DNA from: Paraburkholderia mimosarum LMG 23256 = NBRC 106338
GTDB lineage: Bacteria; Pseudomonadota; Gammaproteobacteria; Burkholderiales; Burkholderiaceae
Direction of reading: 5' to 3'
DNA length: 64,000 nucleotides
Assembly (NCBI RefSeq): GCF_000739815.1
Contig: NZ_BBJJ01000018.1
Coordinates: forward strand, 62,001 to 126,000
Below, piece after piece: positions 1 through 8,011 of this stretch. Made by a program: the position numbers and the translations under genes. The stretch's first letter is position 1; the number at the start of each line of letters is the position of its first letter. The notes below the pieces were generated by a model. The model ran no database searches and had not been told where the DNA came from. It saw only the letters and a program-made list of their open reading frames with translations.

Positions 1-1
1 C

Positions 2-385
2 GGCGACCAGGGAAGAGGATTCGCGGTCGTTGCAGGAGAAGTACGCGCGCTCGCGCAGCGCAGTGCGGCTGCCGCCAGGGAGATCAAGAATCTGATCGGA
101 GCAAGCGTCGAAACGGTCGAGGCCGGGTCCACTCTTGTCGACGAAGCCGGCAAGACGATGGATGATATTGTCATGCAGGTGACACGGGTGACGGACCTTA
201 TCGCCGAGATCCGCTCTGCCACCGAAGAACAGAGCAGCGGCGTCACGCAGATCGATCACGCGGTGAGCGATCTCGACAACATTACCCAGCAGAACGCCGC
301 GCTGGTGGAGCAGAGTTCCGCTGCTTCCGACAGCCTCAAGCAGCAGGCAATGCATCTGGTGAAGGCTGTGAGTGTGTTTCGCTGA
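2..385 (+). CDS. Methyl-accepting chemotaxis protein, C-terminal fragment (5' end outside window)
   Basis: The frame is open from the window edge and ends at a TGA at 383-385, giving about 127 residues. It begins inside the most conserved part of the MCP signalling hairpin ([18 protein letters not shown]), which contacts CheA and CheW. The second coiled-coil helix follows, with the methylation-helix segment [21 protein letters not shown] and [15 protein letters not shown], then a short tail ending VFR. There is no C-terminal CheR-docking pentapeptide. The sensor and transmembrane parts lie upstream and cannot be judged. Family assignment is secure; the ligand is unknown. Confidence 0.95.
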   Translation, partial: GDQGRGFAVVAGEVRALAQRSAAAAREIKNLIGASVETVEAGSTLVDEAGKTMDDIVMQVTRVTDLIAEIRSATEEQSSGVTQIDHAVSDLDNITQQNAALVEQSSAASDSLKQQAMHLVKAVSVFR

Positions 386-414
386 AGAAGCAGCAACCGG
401 GCTCAACGTCCCAT

Positions 415-1083
415 CTAGACCATGATGAACCCGCGCCGCATGCCGAGCATCACCGCTTCGGTGCGATTGGTCGCGCCGAGCTTGCCGAAGATGGAGGACA
501 GGTGCGATTTCACCGTGTTGTCCGAGATGTCGAGTTGCCGCGCGATCTCCTTGTTGCCGAGCCCGTCGGCGAGCATCGCCAGCACTTCGATCTCTCGTAA
601 CGTCAAGGCTTCGAACGGACCGCCGGATGACGTCTGGCGCAACGGCTTTCGTCCGGCAAAGCGCCTTGCGACGATATCGGGCGACAGCACGCACAGCCCC
701 GCAGCGACGGCTTCGATGGCCGCGACGATTTCAGCCGGCGTCGCGTTGCGCGACAGCATCGCCGACGCCTCGCCGGGCATCGCCTCGAGCACCCAGTCGC
801 TATCCGGGTCGTCGAGCAACAGGACCAGCGCCGGCGGCGCTTGCCCCAGTTCGAATAGCGCCTTGAGCACGTCGCCCGCACCGGGTTCGTTGTCGATGAG
901 GAGCACATCGGGCACGGAACCGGCGAGGTTTTCGGCGAGCGCATCGGCATCGGCTGCGCTGTCCACGAAAGCGAGCGCCGGGTGCGCGTCGATAATCGTT
1001 TGCAGATCTGCGCGCCCCTGCGACGATGCCGCGATCACCGCGACCCGCACCGGCCCCATGCCTACCCTCTGTCCGTTCGACAT
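415..1083 (-). CDS. LuxR/NarL-family regulator with degenerate receiver domain
   Basis: A response-regulator-like protein of up to 222 residues. The N-terminal half has a receiver fold; the C-terminal half is a LuxR-type HTH (LTLREIEVLAMLADGLGNKEIARQLDISDNTVKSHLSSIFGKL split over its four helices). The beta-3 aspartate is present (VLLID), but the acidic pair after beta-1 is replaced by AAS and the beta-5 lysine position reads SRN, so phosphorylation may be weak or absent. The start at 1083 has only a distant AAGGA. An internal ATG at 1059 (MGPVRV) has AGAGGG five bases upstream and fits the receiver boundary better. It lies 18 bp downstream of the protease gene on the same strand and is probably co-transcribed. 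The target genes are unknown. Confidence 0.88.
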   Translation of the reverse strand: MSNGQRVGMGPVRVAVIAASSQGRADLQTIIDAHPALAFVDSAADADALAENLAGSVPDVLLIDNEPGAGDVLKALFELGQAPPALVLLLDDPDSDWVLEAMPGEASAMLSRNATPAEIVAAIEAVAAGLCVLSPDIVARRFAGRKPLRQTSSGGPFEALTLREIEVLAMLADGLGNKEIARQLDISDNTVKSHLSSIFGKLGATNRTEAVMLGMRRGFIMV

Positions 1084-1101
1084 TTCGCTGCCGCGAGATC
1101 C

Positions 1102-2040
1102 TTACCTGCACGAATTCCGCTGAGGGCGTTCGCCCACGGTTACCACACACGCGTGGCGTTCGCCCCCCCGGATCAGCGCGATTGGCAACTGCTGTCCAAT
1201 GCTTGCCGAGCCGAGCGCGGCATGCAGGTCGTCGATGTCGCGGCAAGCTTTGCCATCCAGTTCGATCAGCACATCGCCGATGAGCACGCCCGCCTGCTCC
1301 GCAGGACCGGCCGGCGCAAGCGAACTGATCAGCAATCCGCTGCTGAACGACAGGTTCATCTTGTTCACCCACGCGCCCGGCAGGCTGACCTGCTGCGTGC
1401 CGAACCCAAGATAGCCACGCGACACGCGCCCTTTGGCCAACAACTCCTCGGCGACGCGCTCGACTGTCGTATCCGGAATCACGATGCCGGCGCCGCGCAT
1501 CAGCGCCGACGTGCAGATGCCAACAACCTGCCCGCGCATATCCACGAGGGCGGCCCCGGAGAAACCTGGGCGCAGACCGCCGTCCAGACGTACGAACGCG
1601 TCGATGTACCCGCCTCGCCACGTGCGCCAGGGACCGGCCGCGCTGCCAATCACGCCGAAATCCGTGCTGATGCCGAGTGCGTCCGTACGCGCGACGGCGA
1701 GCGCCAGGTGGCCCGGCTTCAGTGAGCGGGCATCGCCAGGCGCGACCGGCGCCAGTTCCACGCCGTCCACTTTCAGCACGGCGACATCGGTGCCCGGATC
1801 CAGCCCTGCGAGGACAGCGGCGACCGTACGGCCGTCGGTCAGCGTGACCTCGATCCCGTCCTCACGCCTGATCGTATGCGCAGCCGTCACCACGACACCG
1901 TGGCGCCAGATTACCCCACTCGACGGCATGCGGTGCCGCCCATGTATTGCCACGACACTCGGCCCGACTCGCGCCGCAATGTCGGCCAGGTGGTCCGATA
2001 GCTCCATCAAGGATTTTCCGCTCGATGATGTCGTTTCCAT
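1102..2040 (-). CDS. Trypsin-like serine protease with PDZ domain (HtrA-like, no signal peptide)
   Basis: A 312-residue S1C-type protease. From the start at 2040 the apparent triad is His55 (TAAHT), Asp85 (GTDVAVL) and Ser161 (PGFSGAAL). The usual GNSGG is replaced by GFSGA, so the residue before the serine and the second glycine after it differ from classical HtrA. A PDZ domain occupies roughly residues 205-300 (YLGFGTQQVSLPG, then GVLIGDVLIELDG). The start is set by AGGAG about 6 bases upstream; upstream ATGs lack a site. No signal peptide or membrane segment is visible, unlike DegP/DegQ, which suggests a cytoplasmic role or an unrecognised export route. It is followed by the LuxR-type gene 18 bp downstream. 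Activity is inferred, not shown. Confidence 0.85.
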   Translation of the reverse strand: METTSSSGKSLMELSDHLADIAARVGPSVVAIHGRHRMPSSGVIWRHGVVVTAAHTIRREDGIEVTLTDGRTVAAVLAGLDPGTDVAVLKVDGVELAPVAPGDARSLKPGHLALAVARTDALGISTDFGVIGSAAGPWRTWRGGYIDAFVRLDGGLRPGFSGAALVDMRGQVVGICTSALMRGAGIVIPDTTVERVAEELLAKGRVSRGYLGFGTQQVSLPGAWVNKMNLSFSSGLLISSLAPAGPAEQAGVLIGDVLIELDGKACRDIDDLHAALGSASIGQQLPIALIRGGERHACVVTVGERPQRNSCR

Positions 2041-2307
2041 TTCCAGTCTCCTGCCGTTTGCGGATTCACAATGACAGAACGACGCGCACCGCGCACCACC
2101 CGAATGGGTAGTCGGGGCCATTCGTACGCCAGGTCAACGCGAGAAAACACCAGGCTCGCGCCCCACTAGATGGCGCGTTTGCCCAAATTCGGCATTGCGC
2201 TCAGGAGTAGCCTCGTTGATTCCGGGAACGCTGGATGACGCGCGAAGGCCCGGGGACCGACGGCATCATGCCGATCGCGGAACAAAGAGATGCCTTCAGG
2301 GGGAATG

Positions 2308-3201
2308 ATGCGCACCGATGTCGAATTCTCATCTCACAACACGCGTTGCGCCGCCTGGCACTATCGCCCGCGAAACACCGGTCACACGGTGCCGTGCGTC
2401 GTCATGGCCCACGGGTTTTCAGGCGTTCGCGAGCAACGGCTCGACGCGTATGCCGAACGCTATTGCGATGCGGGAATGGCCGTGCTGCTGTTCGACTACC
2501 GCCACTTTGGCGGCAGTGACGGCGCGCCGCGCCAGTTGCTGAGCATCGGGCGGCAGCTTCAGGACTGGAAAGCCGCGATCGCCTTTGCGCGTACGCTTCC
2601 CGATGTCGACCCCGAGCGCATCGCGCTCTTTGGCTCGTCGCTGAGCGGCGGACATGTATTGTCGCTCGCCGCGCACGACCCGGCCATCGCCGCTGTCATC
2701 GCGCAGGTGCCCACCTGCGACGGGCTGCGCAATTTGCCACCGCTCGGCGTCGCTCACCTCACGCGTCTGGTGCTGGCCGGGGTTTACGATGTGGTCCGCT
2801 CGCTGCTGGGCCTGTCGCCTTTTTACATCGCGGCGGCCGGCGCGCCCGGCTCGCTTGCCGCGATGGCCACGCATGAGGCCTTGCCGTGGTTCAACGCGGT
2901 CACGCCCGCCAAGACCACCTGGGTCAACAAGGTGGCCGCACGAATCGCGCTGGCCTATGGCACCTATCGCCCCATCAAGGGCGTGCACAGGATCCTGTGC
3001 CCAACGCTTTACTGCATCGGCGAACAGGACCAGCGGCTCGCGCCTGCCAAACTCGCGCATGCCGCAGCGATGCGCACGCCAGCGTCGGAGGTGAAGGTCT
3101 ATCCATGTGATCATTTCGGCCTCTACAGCGGACCGCTCTGGGAGCGCGCAGTCGCCGACCAGACAGCGTTTCTCGTGCGGCACCTGGACCCCGCCGATTG
3201 A
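2308..3201 (+). CDS. Alpha/beta hydrolase
   Basis: A 297-residue alpha/beta-hydrolase. The oxyanion-loop motif is MAHGFSG near residue 30. The nucleophile elbow is FGSSLSGGH with Ser111 as likely nucleophile. The acid is in GEQDQRL and the histidine in CDHFGLY near the C-terminus. The first in-frame ATG is at 2290, but AGGGGG lies just before two adjacent ATGs at 2305 and 2308, and the second has the better spacing. The elbow and overall size resemble cytoplasmic acetyl-xylan-esterase or dienelactone-type hydrolases. The substrate cannot be told. It stands alone, divergent from the protease unit, with a 267-bp gap between start codons. Confidence 0.85.
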   Translation: MRTDVEFSSHNTRCAAWHYRPRNTGHTVPCVVMAHGFSGVREQRLDAYAERYCDAGMAVLLFDYRHFGGSDGAPRQLLSIGRQLQDWKAAIAFARTLPDVDPERIALFGSSLSGGHVLSLAAHDPAIAAVIAQVPTCDGLRNLPPLGVAHLTRLVLAGVYDVVRSLLGLSPFYIAAAGAPGSLAAMATHEALPWFNAVTPAKTTWVNKVAARIALAYGTYRPIKGVHRILCPTLYCIGEQDQRLAPAKLAHAAAMRTPASEVKVYPCDHFGLYSGPLWERAVADQTAFLVRHLDPAD

Positions 3202-3413
3202 TGACGGGCGAGGACTGTAGTCCGCGCGCCGGCGGACGTGCCGACGGGCGATCCGGAACCTGGCGGGTGCGTCTCGGCGTCACGCGGTCGAGCCGAACAG
3301 CGCGCAGGACGCCAGCCGCCTGCGTCGCGGCAGGGAGCGCTAAACTTCTACGCAGCGCCGGTCCTGTCCTCGGCCCCGATTGCCACCTTCCGATCTGTCT
3401 ACGGCAGGCCACC

Positions 3414-4166
3414 ATGAACATTCACTACGGATGTTTCGTTCGTCCGACGCGGGCCGCGATTGGCGTGGCTTGCCTCGCAATGCTCGCGGGCTGCGGCGGA
3501 AGTGTCTGCGTCGGCCTCGACGGATGCAGTGGCGCAAGCGTGACGCCAAACGTCACCCTGTCCGGCACGGCCGCCACCGGCCGTGCGCTCGCAGGCGCCA
3601 CGGTCAGCATCAGCTGTGTGCAGGGCTCGGGCTCTGCGCTTTCCGACGGCGGCGGGCACTATTCGATCTCGGCCAATGCGACGCCTCCGTGCATCCTCAC
3701 CGCGGTGTCGGGTGGCACGAGCCTGCATTCGGTGGCATTCGCAGGCGGCACCTTCAATACGACGCCGGAGACCGAACTGATGCTTGTCTACATCGCGTCC
3801 CAGCTCGGCACGAGCGAGAGCGGTCTCATAACGGGCTTCCCGACCAACCCGCAGTTCCAGCAGGTACTGGCGAACCAGACCGACGTGCTGGCTGCGCAAT
3901 CGGCTGTCGTCGCGAACCTGCAGCAGCGCTATGCGCTCACGCTGGCGGTACCGGCGTTTCTGACGACATCGTTTACGGTTGGCCAGGCAGGTGTCGACAG
4001 CGATCTGACCGCGCTGGCTGCTGCGGGCGCCATCGACGCCAACGGCATGCCCGATCAGGCCGCCGTCTCGCTCCTCTCCTCGGCGGGTCTCGCCCATCCG
4101 CTCATAGCGACATCGGCGCCTTCTTCCGGCGGCGGCAGTCCTGGCAGCGGCAGCGGAACGATGTGA
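3414..4166 (+). CDS. Predicted outer-membrane or periplasmic lipoprotein
   Basis: A 250-residue protein starting MNIHYGCFVRPTRAAIGVAC, with a hydrophobic stretch and a lipobox LAGC placing the lipidated cysteine at residue 27. The frame is open upstream to 3198, but only the ATG at 3414 has a usable site (GGCAGG) and yields a signal peptide. Residues about 45-105 resemble a carboxypeptidase-regulatory-like beta-sandwich (GTAATGRALAGATVSI, then GHYSI). The rest is Ala/Thr/Ser-rich and ends in a Gly-Ser linker. No catalytic motif is seen. Function unknown; probably surface or periplasmic. Confidence 0.72.
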   Translation: MNIHYGCFVRPTRAAIGVACLAMLAGCGGSVCVGLDGCSGASVTPNVTLSGTAATGRALAGATVSISCVQGSGSALSDGGGHYSISANATPPCILTAVSGGTSLHSVAFAGGTFNTTPETELMLVYIASQLGTSESGLITGFPTNPQFQQVLANQTDVLAAQSAVVANLQQRYALTLAVPAFLTTSFTVGQAGVDSDLTALAAAGAIDANGMPDQAAVSLLSSAGLAHPLIATSAPSSGGGSPGSGSGTM

Positions 4167-4539
4167 CGTGCTGCGCGACCGGGGGTCGTGGAGTCGGCAC
4201 GGCAATGGTCATCGCAAAAGCCGGTGAGGAGAGGAGCGGCCAGCAACCAGGAGGTCAGCGAAAGGCCGCGCGCGCTATGCTCGCCGTAATCGGCGCCGCT
4301 CCCCCTCCCACGCATCTTCTGCCTGCCAGCGATGCACTCTGGCTCGCGAGAAATAAGTTGTCGGCGCTGGAAAGGGAAATCAAAGCCTGGGAGTCCATAA
4401 CGGTCTCGACAGATTGCTGAAGGATGAAGCGCGCGCTTGCACGCTCTGCCCTCTACTCCCGGCGACGCGGAGGTCTCCTGGATCGCAGGCCTCGGGTACT
4501 GTCAATCCACGGCCGCCCGCAAGCGACAACAAAAAATAG
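4167..4539. other. Intergenic stretch with no convincing gene
   Basis: About 370 bases between the lipoprotein gene and the tRNA promoter. A short open frame begins near 4277 (about 47 codons) but has no clear ribosome-binding site or recognisable motif, so it is not called. No terminator with a T-run was found. Confidence 0.5.
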
Positions 4540-4568
4540 CTGCAACGGCGGACATTCTCCTGTACAAT
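4540..4568 (+). promoter_or_regulatory. Probable sigma-70 promoter of the tRNA pair
   Basis: CTGCAA at 4540-4545 and TACAAT at 4563-4568 are separated by 17 bases, followed by a GC-rich discriminator (CCGGCC), as is common for growth-rate-controlled stable RNA promoters. The tRNA-Asn 5' end is at 4583. The -35 box is poor (3 of 6); the -10 is good. Confidence 0.55.
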
Positions 4569-4582
4569 CCGGCCTCCTTGAT

Positions 4583-4658
4583 TCCCCGATAGCTCAGTCG
4601 GTAGAGCGCCGGACTGTTAATCCGTAGGTCCCTGGTTCGAGCCCAGGTCGGGGAGCCA
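4583..4658 (+). tRNA. tRNA-Asn (anticodon GUU)
   Basis: A 76-nt cloverleaf with acceptor arms TCCCCGA and TCGGGGA, D-loop AGCTCAGTCGGTAGAGC, anticodon loop CTGTTAA (GTT), T-loop GTTCGAGCC and an encoded CCA end. It is the first gene of a two-tRNA unit, 38 bp before tRNA-Gly. Confidence 0.97.
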
Positions 4659-4696
4659 AAAGTGCGCAATGCATCCCAGAAGCGCATTCCAGATAC

Positions 4697-4772
4697 GCGG
4701 GAGTAGCTCAGTTGGTAGAGCGCAACCTTGCCAAGGTTGAGGTCGCGAGTTCGAGACTCGTCTCCCGCTCCA
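4697..4772 (+). tRNA. tRNA-Gly (anticodon GCC)
   Basis: A 76-nt cloverleaf with acceptor arms GCGGGAG and CTCCCGC, D-arm AGCTCAGTTGGTAGAGC, anticodon loop TTGCCAA (GCC), T-loop GTTCGAGAC and an encoded CCA. Probably co-transcribed with the tRNA-Asn upstream. No integrated element follows its 3' end; the next gene converges on it from the right. Confidence 0.97.
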
Positions 4773-4929
4773 GTACACGTCGGCCCTAAGCGGCGCACTG
4801 CATCGTTGCGCGCCGGCACGAAAGCACCGCAAGCCCTTCTTCCCCCTGCGCCGCCAGCAAAGTCCCTTCGACAATGGAGAGCGCTCGTTCGACCTGTCAG
4901 TTTGGCCTGCGAGCGCGCGCCGGCCTCGA

Positions 4930-5922
4930 TCAGTGCACGCCCCCCGCCCGTCGCCTCGACGGCCAGCCATATTCCGCCGCTTGCCATGCAAGCAGCCCCG
5001 GCAAATAGAACAGCAGATCGCGTATGCGCCGCGCCCCCGCGAGCGCGAGACACGTGGGCGCATCGAACCCCAGCAGACCGCCTATCACGACGAAGGCGCC
5101 TTCCTGCACGCCAAGGCCGGCCGGAACCAGAAACGCAATGCTGCTCACCATCTGGATCAGCGCTTCGATCACGAACGCCTCCATGAACGTTGCATCCGTG
5201 CCGAGCACGCGCAACGCGATCCAGATTTCGAACGCGTACCCGAGGCATTGCAGCGTTTGCCAGATGAACAGATAGCGCACGACCACGCCGGTCTGCCGCC
5301 AGATCAGCTTGAGAGAGAGATCGACACGCGCGGACTTGCCCACGAGATCGACGACCTTGCCGCTCGTGATGTGGTTGAGCGTGCGCGCAGCCCGTTCGAA
5401 TGGCCGCGCGTGCTGCACGAGCGAGAAGAGAACCAGCAGCGGAGTGAAGGCCGCGATGCCCCAGGCTAGCCGCCCCACGAACCGCGCGGTATCGGAAGAG
5501 GAGTGTTCGAGCAGATACCCGGCCGCCACCAACGCAAAGAGCACCTGGCTGATCAGCGTGAGCTGCATGTCCGCAACGAGGCTCGCCACGGCCGGAGCCG
5601 GCCGCACACCGGCGCGCCCAAGCAGGCGAAACGAAACGATTTCCCCGCCGATGCGCGCGACCGGCAGCAAGCCGTTGATCGATTCGCGAATCCACACGAG
5701 CTTGAGCATCGTTGCGAACGAAGGGCGCTGCGCAGCGCGGACGAGCGTGCGCCAGTCCCAGGCGTTGGCGCACATCGGCAGGATGTGCACGACGGCCGCG
5801 AGGACGAGGCCTGCGCCCGCGCCCCGCAACAGTTGCAACACCGCCGCGGGATGCTCGCGCCATACGAGCCACACCGCGATCGCAAGACCGCACAGTGCGG
5901 CAATACGTCCGATATGCTTCAT
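4930..5922 (-). CDS. hpnL: HpnL-like flippase-domain membrane protein (hopanoid-associated)
   Basis: A 330-residue protein with about seven to eight hydrophobic segments, of the lysylphosphatidylglycerol-synthase transmembrane/flippase-like family. The seed motif RIGGEIVSFRLLGRAG near residues 90-106 and the late VPAGLGVQEGAFVVIGGLLG near residue 270 are typical. The hopanoid variant HpnL usually sits next to HpnI, and here an HpnI-like glycosyltransferase lies 59 bp upstream on the same strand. The start is the ATG at 5922 (MKHIGR); the frame is open further upstream, but that part overlaps the hpnI frame. It probably handles or moves a lipid-linked glycosyl carrier or a glycosylated hopanoid at the inner membrane. 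The specific substrate is inferred from context. Confidence 0.82.
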   Translation of the reverse strand: MKHIGRIAALCGLAIAVWLVWREHPAAVLQLLRGAGAGLVLAAVVHILPMCANAWDWRTLVRAAQRPSFATMLKLVWIRESINGLLPVARIGGEIVSFRLLGRAGVRPAPAVASLVADMQLTLISQVLFALVAAGYLLEHSSSDTARFVGRLAWGIAAFTPLLVLFSLVQHARPFERAARTLNHITSGKVVDLVGKSARVDLSLKLIWRQTGVVVRYLFIWQTLQCLGYAFEIWIALRVLGTDATFMEAFVIEALIQMVSSIAFLVPAGLGVQEGAFVVIGGLLGFDAPTCLALAGARRIRDLLFYLPGLLAWQAAEYGWPSRRRAGGVH

Positions 5923-5981
5923 CTGCGGGCGCTCTCTGATGGATGCTCCCGTCTCATTCTCTCTCCCATCTGCCTTGACGC

Positions 5982-7250
5982 TCAGGTCTCGCGAACGGGC
6001 GAAAGCATGCCGTTCCTGTCGACGCGAAAGCGTGTCCCGCGCCAGACGACGCCCGACGAGCAAAAGCTCGCAAAATAGATTGCGAACTGAACCAGTTCGC
6101 AAAGCGGTAAGAATAACAGTCCACTGGTCTTGTCGCCGGTCGCGCGGTCGGTTTGGCAGACGAGCCACGCGCGCGCCAACAGGGCGACGCCGGCCAGCAC
6201 CCACGCCGGCCACGCGCCGCCAGACAATGCGACAGCGAGCAGGGCAAGCGCGAACGGATGCATCAGCACGGCGCCGAGATGCCCTGAGCGGTCCGCCGCG
6301 CGAACGGTGCGGCTCCAGCGCAGTTCGTGCGCGAAGAGCCTGGTGAACGTATTTTCCAGACAGGCGTGCCGCACGAGGATGGGCGGAATGGAAACCTGGG
6401 CGCCTGCGCGGCGAACGGCCTCGCCAATCGCGTGGTCCTCGGCGAGGTGATGGGCGAATTGTGCGAGCCCGCCAATACGTTCGAGCATTTCGCGCGTCAT
6501 GGCAATGGACTGGCCGAAGCATGGCCGTGCACGCCCGATTGCGAGCCCTGTGACGACGCCGGGCAGGAAATGATAGTTGGTCAACGCAGCCGCAACGCGA
6601 GGCCAGAATCCCGGCGCACACAGGCCGCGATAAACGGCGGTCACGAGGCCGACGCCCGGCTGCTGCAACGCCCCGACCACATGGCGTAGATAGTCCCGAT
6701 CGACAACCACGTCGCTATCGGCGAAGCACAGCACATCATGCTCGGCCTTTTCGAGCATGTTCACGAGATTCGCGATTTTGCGGTTCGGCCCGTAGAGGCG
6801 CGCATCGGCGACCACGGTGATGTGCGCATCGGGGTAGCGCACGCGCAGCCGCTCGACGGCGCGCAGCGCTTCGTCGCCCGCGTCGTGAACGCCGAACAGA
6901 TACTGGATGGATCCTGGATAGTCCTGCTCGAAAAAGCTGGCGAGGTGCTGCTCGAGATCCCATTCGTCTCCATGCAGCGGCTTGGCAAGCGTGATTGCCG
7001 GGAAATGCTCCGGCACGGCGACCTGGCGTGCGAAGAACCGGCCGACCAGCACGCTGGCCGTACACGTATAGACGACGCCGAGCGCTGCGCAAAGGCCGCA
7101 TAACACGGCGAGCGACATGAAAAACCGATGCGCGAATCCCGGCAGTTCCGTGTGAACGACTTCGAACAAGGCAGTCATGACGGCAAGCGCAGTCACGGCC
7201 ACCGCAATGATGGCGCCCGTTCGTCCCCTGGCGTGCGCGCGGTCCATCAT
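5982..7250 (-). CDS. hpnI: HpnI-like glycosyltransferase (hopanoid/ceramide-type, GT2/GT21 fold)
   Basis: A glycosyltransferase with the ceramide-glucosyltransferase pattern: KPLHGDEWDLEQHLASFF, then DSDVVVD (metal-binding DxD-like), AEDHAIGE and ELRWSRT (the (Q/R)xxRW-type motif). Two N-terminal hydrophobic segments and C-terminal membrane segments fit HpnI, which adds N-acetylglucosamine to bacteriohopanetetrol in studied hopanoid pathways. The frame stays open to a TTG at 7478, but codon third-position GC falls upstream of the double ATG at 7250/7247, so 7250 is preferred; no strong ribosome-binding site is visible. Upstream of hpnL in the likely operon. Family confidence is good; the product is inferred. 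Confidence 0.8.
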   Translation of the reverse strand: MMDRAHARGRTGAIIAVAVTALAVMTALFEVVHTELPGFAHRFFMSLAVLCGLCAALGVVYTCTASVLVGRFFARQVAVPEHFPAITLAKPLHGDEWDLEQHLASFFEQDYPGSIQYLFGVHDAGDEALRAVERLRVRYPDAHITVVADARLYGPNRKIANLVNMLEKAEHDVLCFADSDVVVDRDYLRHVVGALQQPGVGLVTAVYRGLCAPGFWPRVAAALTNYHFLPGVVTGLAIGRARPCFGQSIAMTREMLERIGGLAQFAHHLAEDHAIGEAVRRAGAQVSIPPILVRHACLENTFTRLFAHELRWSRTVRAADRSGHLGAVLMHPFALALLAVALSGGAWPAWVLAGVALLARAWLVCQTDRATGDKTSGLLFLPLCELVQFAIYFASFCSSGVVWRGTRFRVDRNGMLSPVRET

Positions 7251-8011
7251 GCTTCGCGCGCGCGCAAGAAACGGGAGAACGCTACGCCTTCGCGCAGACG
7301 CCGCTTCGTCATGTCCAAGCCCGTGCGCGTCTCGCACACGATCTCCCGGTTCCTCGAAGGCCGGAGAGGGAACCGCCGGTAGAACTGCTGCAGAAACAGC
7401 GTTTTCATATTCCTTGATTGCCCGCGCAGTGTGGTAAACCCGGGTTGCGCGCTGGCGCGCATTACGCAATGCATTCAATTTCCATTCCGGCCCGCACGTT
7501 TGTTAGCGAACTGAAGGCAAGAGCATAACCCAGGTGGCTTCGAGATATTAAATCGAAATGCTGATGGAGCGCTGATTTGCGGCCCACCGAGCCAGCCCGA
7601 ACATGCGAACCCTTGATTTTGACCGGCTGACATGACAGTTCATTGTGTGCCGCCGAAGTTCGCGAAAATCGGCCACACGCCGCCGCCCGGCACCCGGCAC
7701 CCGCGAAACCCGGCTCGCAACGCCGCTCCATTCCCCTGGACGAATCGACCGCTGCCCTGCACGGAGTTGATGCGTCTCCAGCCATATCGGACAAGAATTC
7801 GCTGATCGCCGACATTGCAAAAAAACACTTCCTAATCGGGTTAGGATGCTCGAAACAGCCGGACTGCGGTTCCCCGCCGCGAAGGCGCGAGCGGCGTGGC
7901 GCAGACAAGCTGCCCGGCGAGTCACGACGAATGCCGGGGATTCCCATGCGGCCGGGCACCGTCATCGTGCGTTGCCCCGTCAACCGTGAGCCACCCAAGC
8001 CGTCATTGTCC
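7251..8011. other. Divergent intergenic region between hpnI and the GT4 gene
   Basis: About 760 bases with lower coding character than the flanking genes. It contains the open but probably untranslated upstream extensions of both neighbours and a small inverted repeat, CCTAA-5-TTAGG at 7831-7845. No ORF with a ribosome-binding site and family resemblance was found. Presumably it holds both promoters; no strong -35/-10 pair stands out. Confidence 0.45.

Noticed and set aside
4583..4772. tRNA genes as an integration site for a mobile island
   Set aside because: No integrase, no repeated tRNA 3' end and ordinary flanking genes were found.
5923..6621. Upstream extension of the hpnL reading frame
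   Set aside because: It overlaps the hpnI coding frame and lacks membrane-protein character; the ATG at 5922 fits the family start.
7251..7478. TTG-initiated extension of hpnI
   Set aside because: Codon third positions lose their GC bias upstream of 7250 and the extra residues do not resemble the family; a start there cannot be fully excluded.
7815..7847. TTGCAA ... TAGGAT as a promoter before the GT4 gene
   Set aside because: The spacer is 21 bp, outside the workable range.
7643..8011. Upstream extension of the GT4 reading frame
   Set aside because: The sequence is Pro/Arg-rich without glycosyltransferase similarity, while MRILFVIGN at 8012 is a typical GT-B start.
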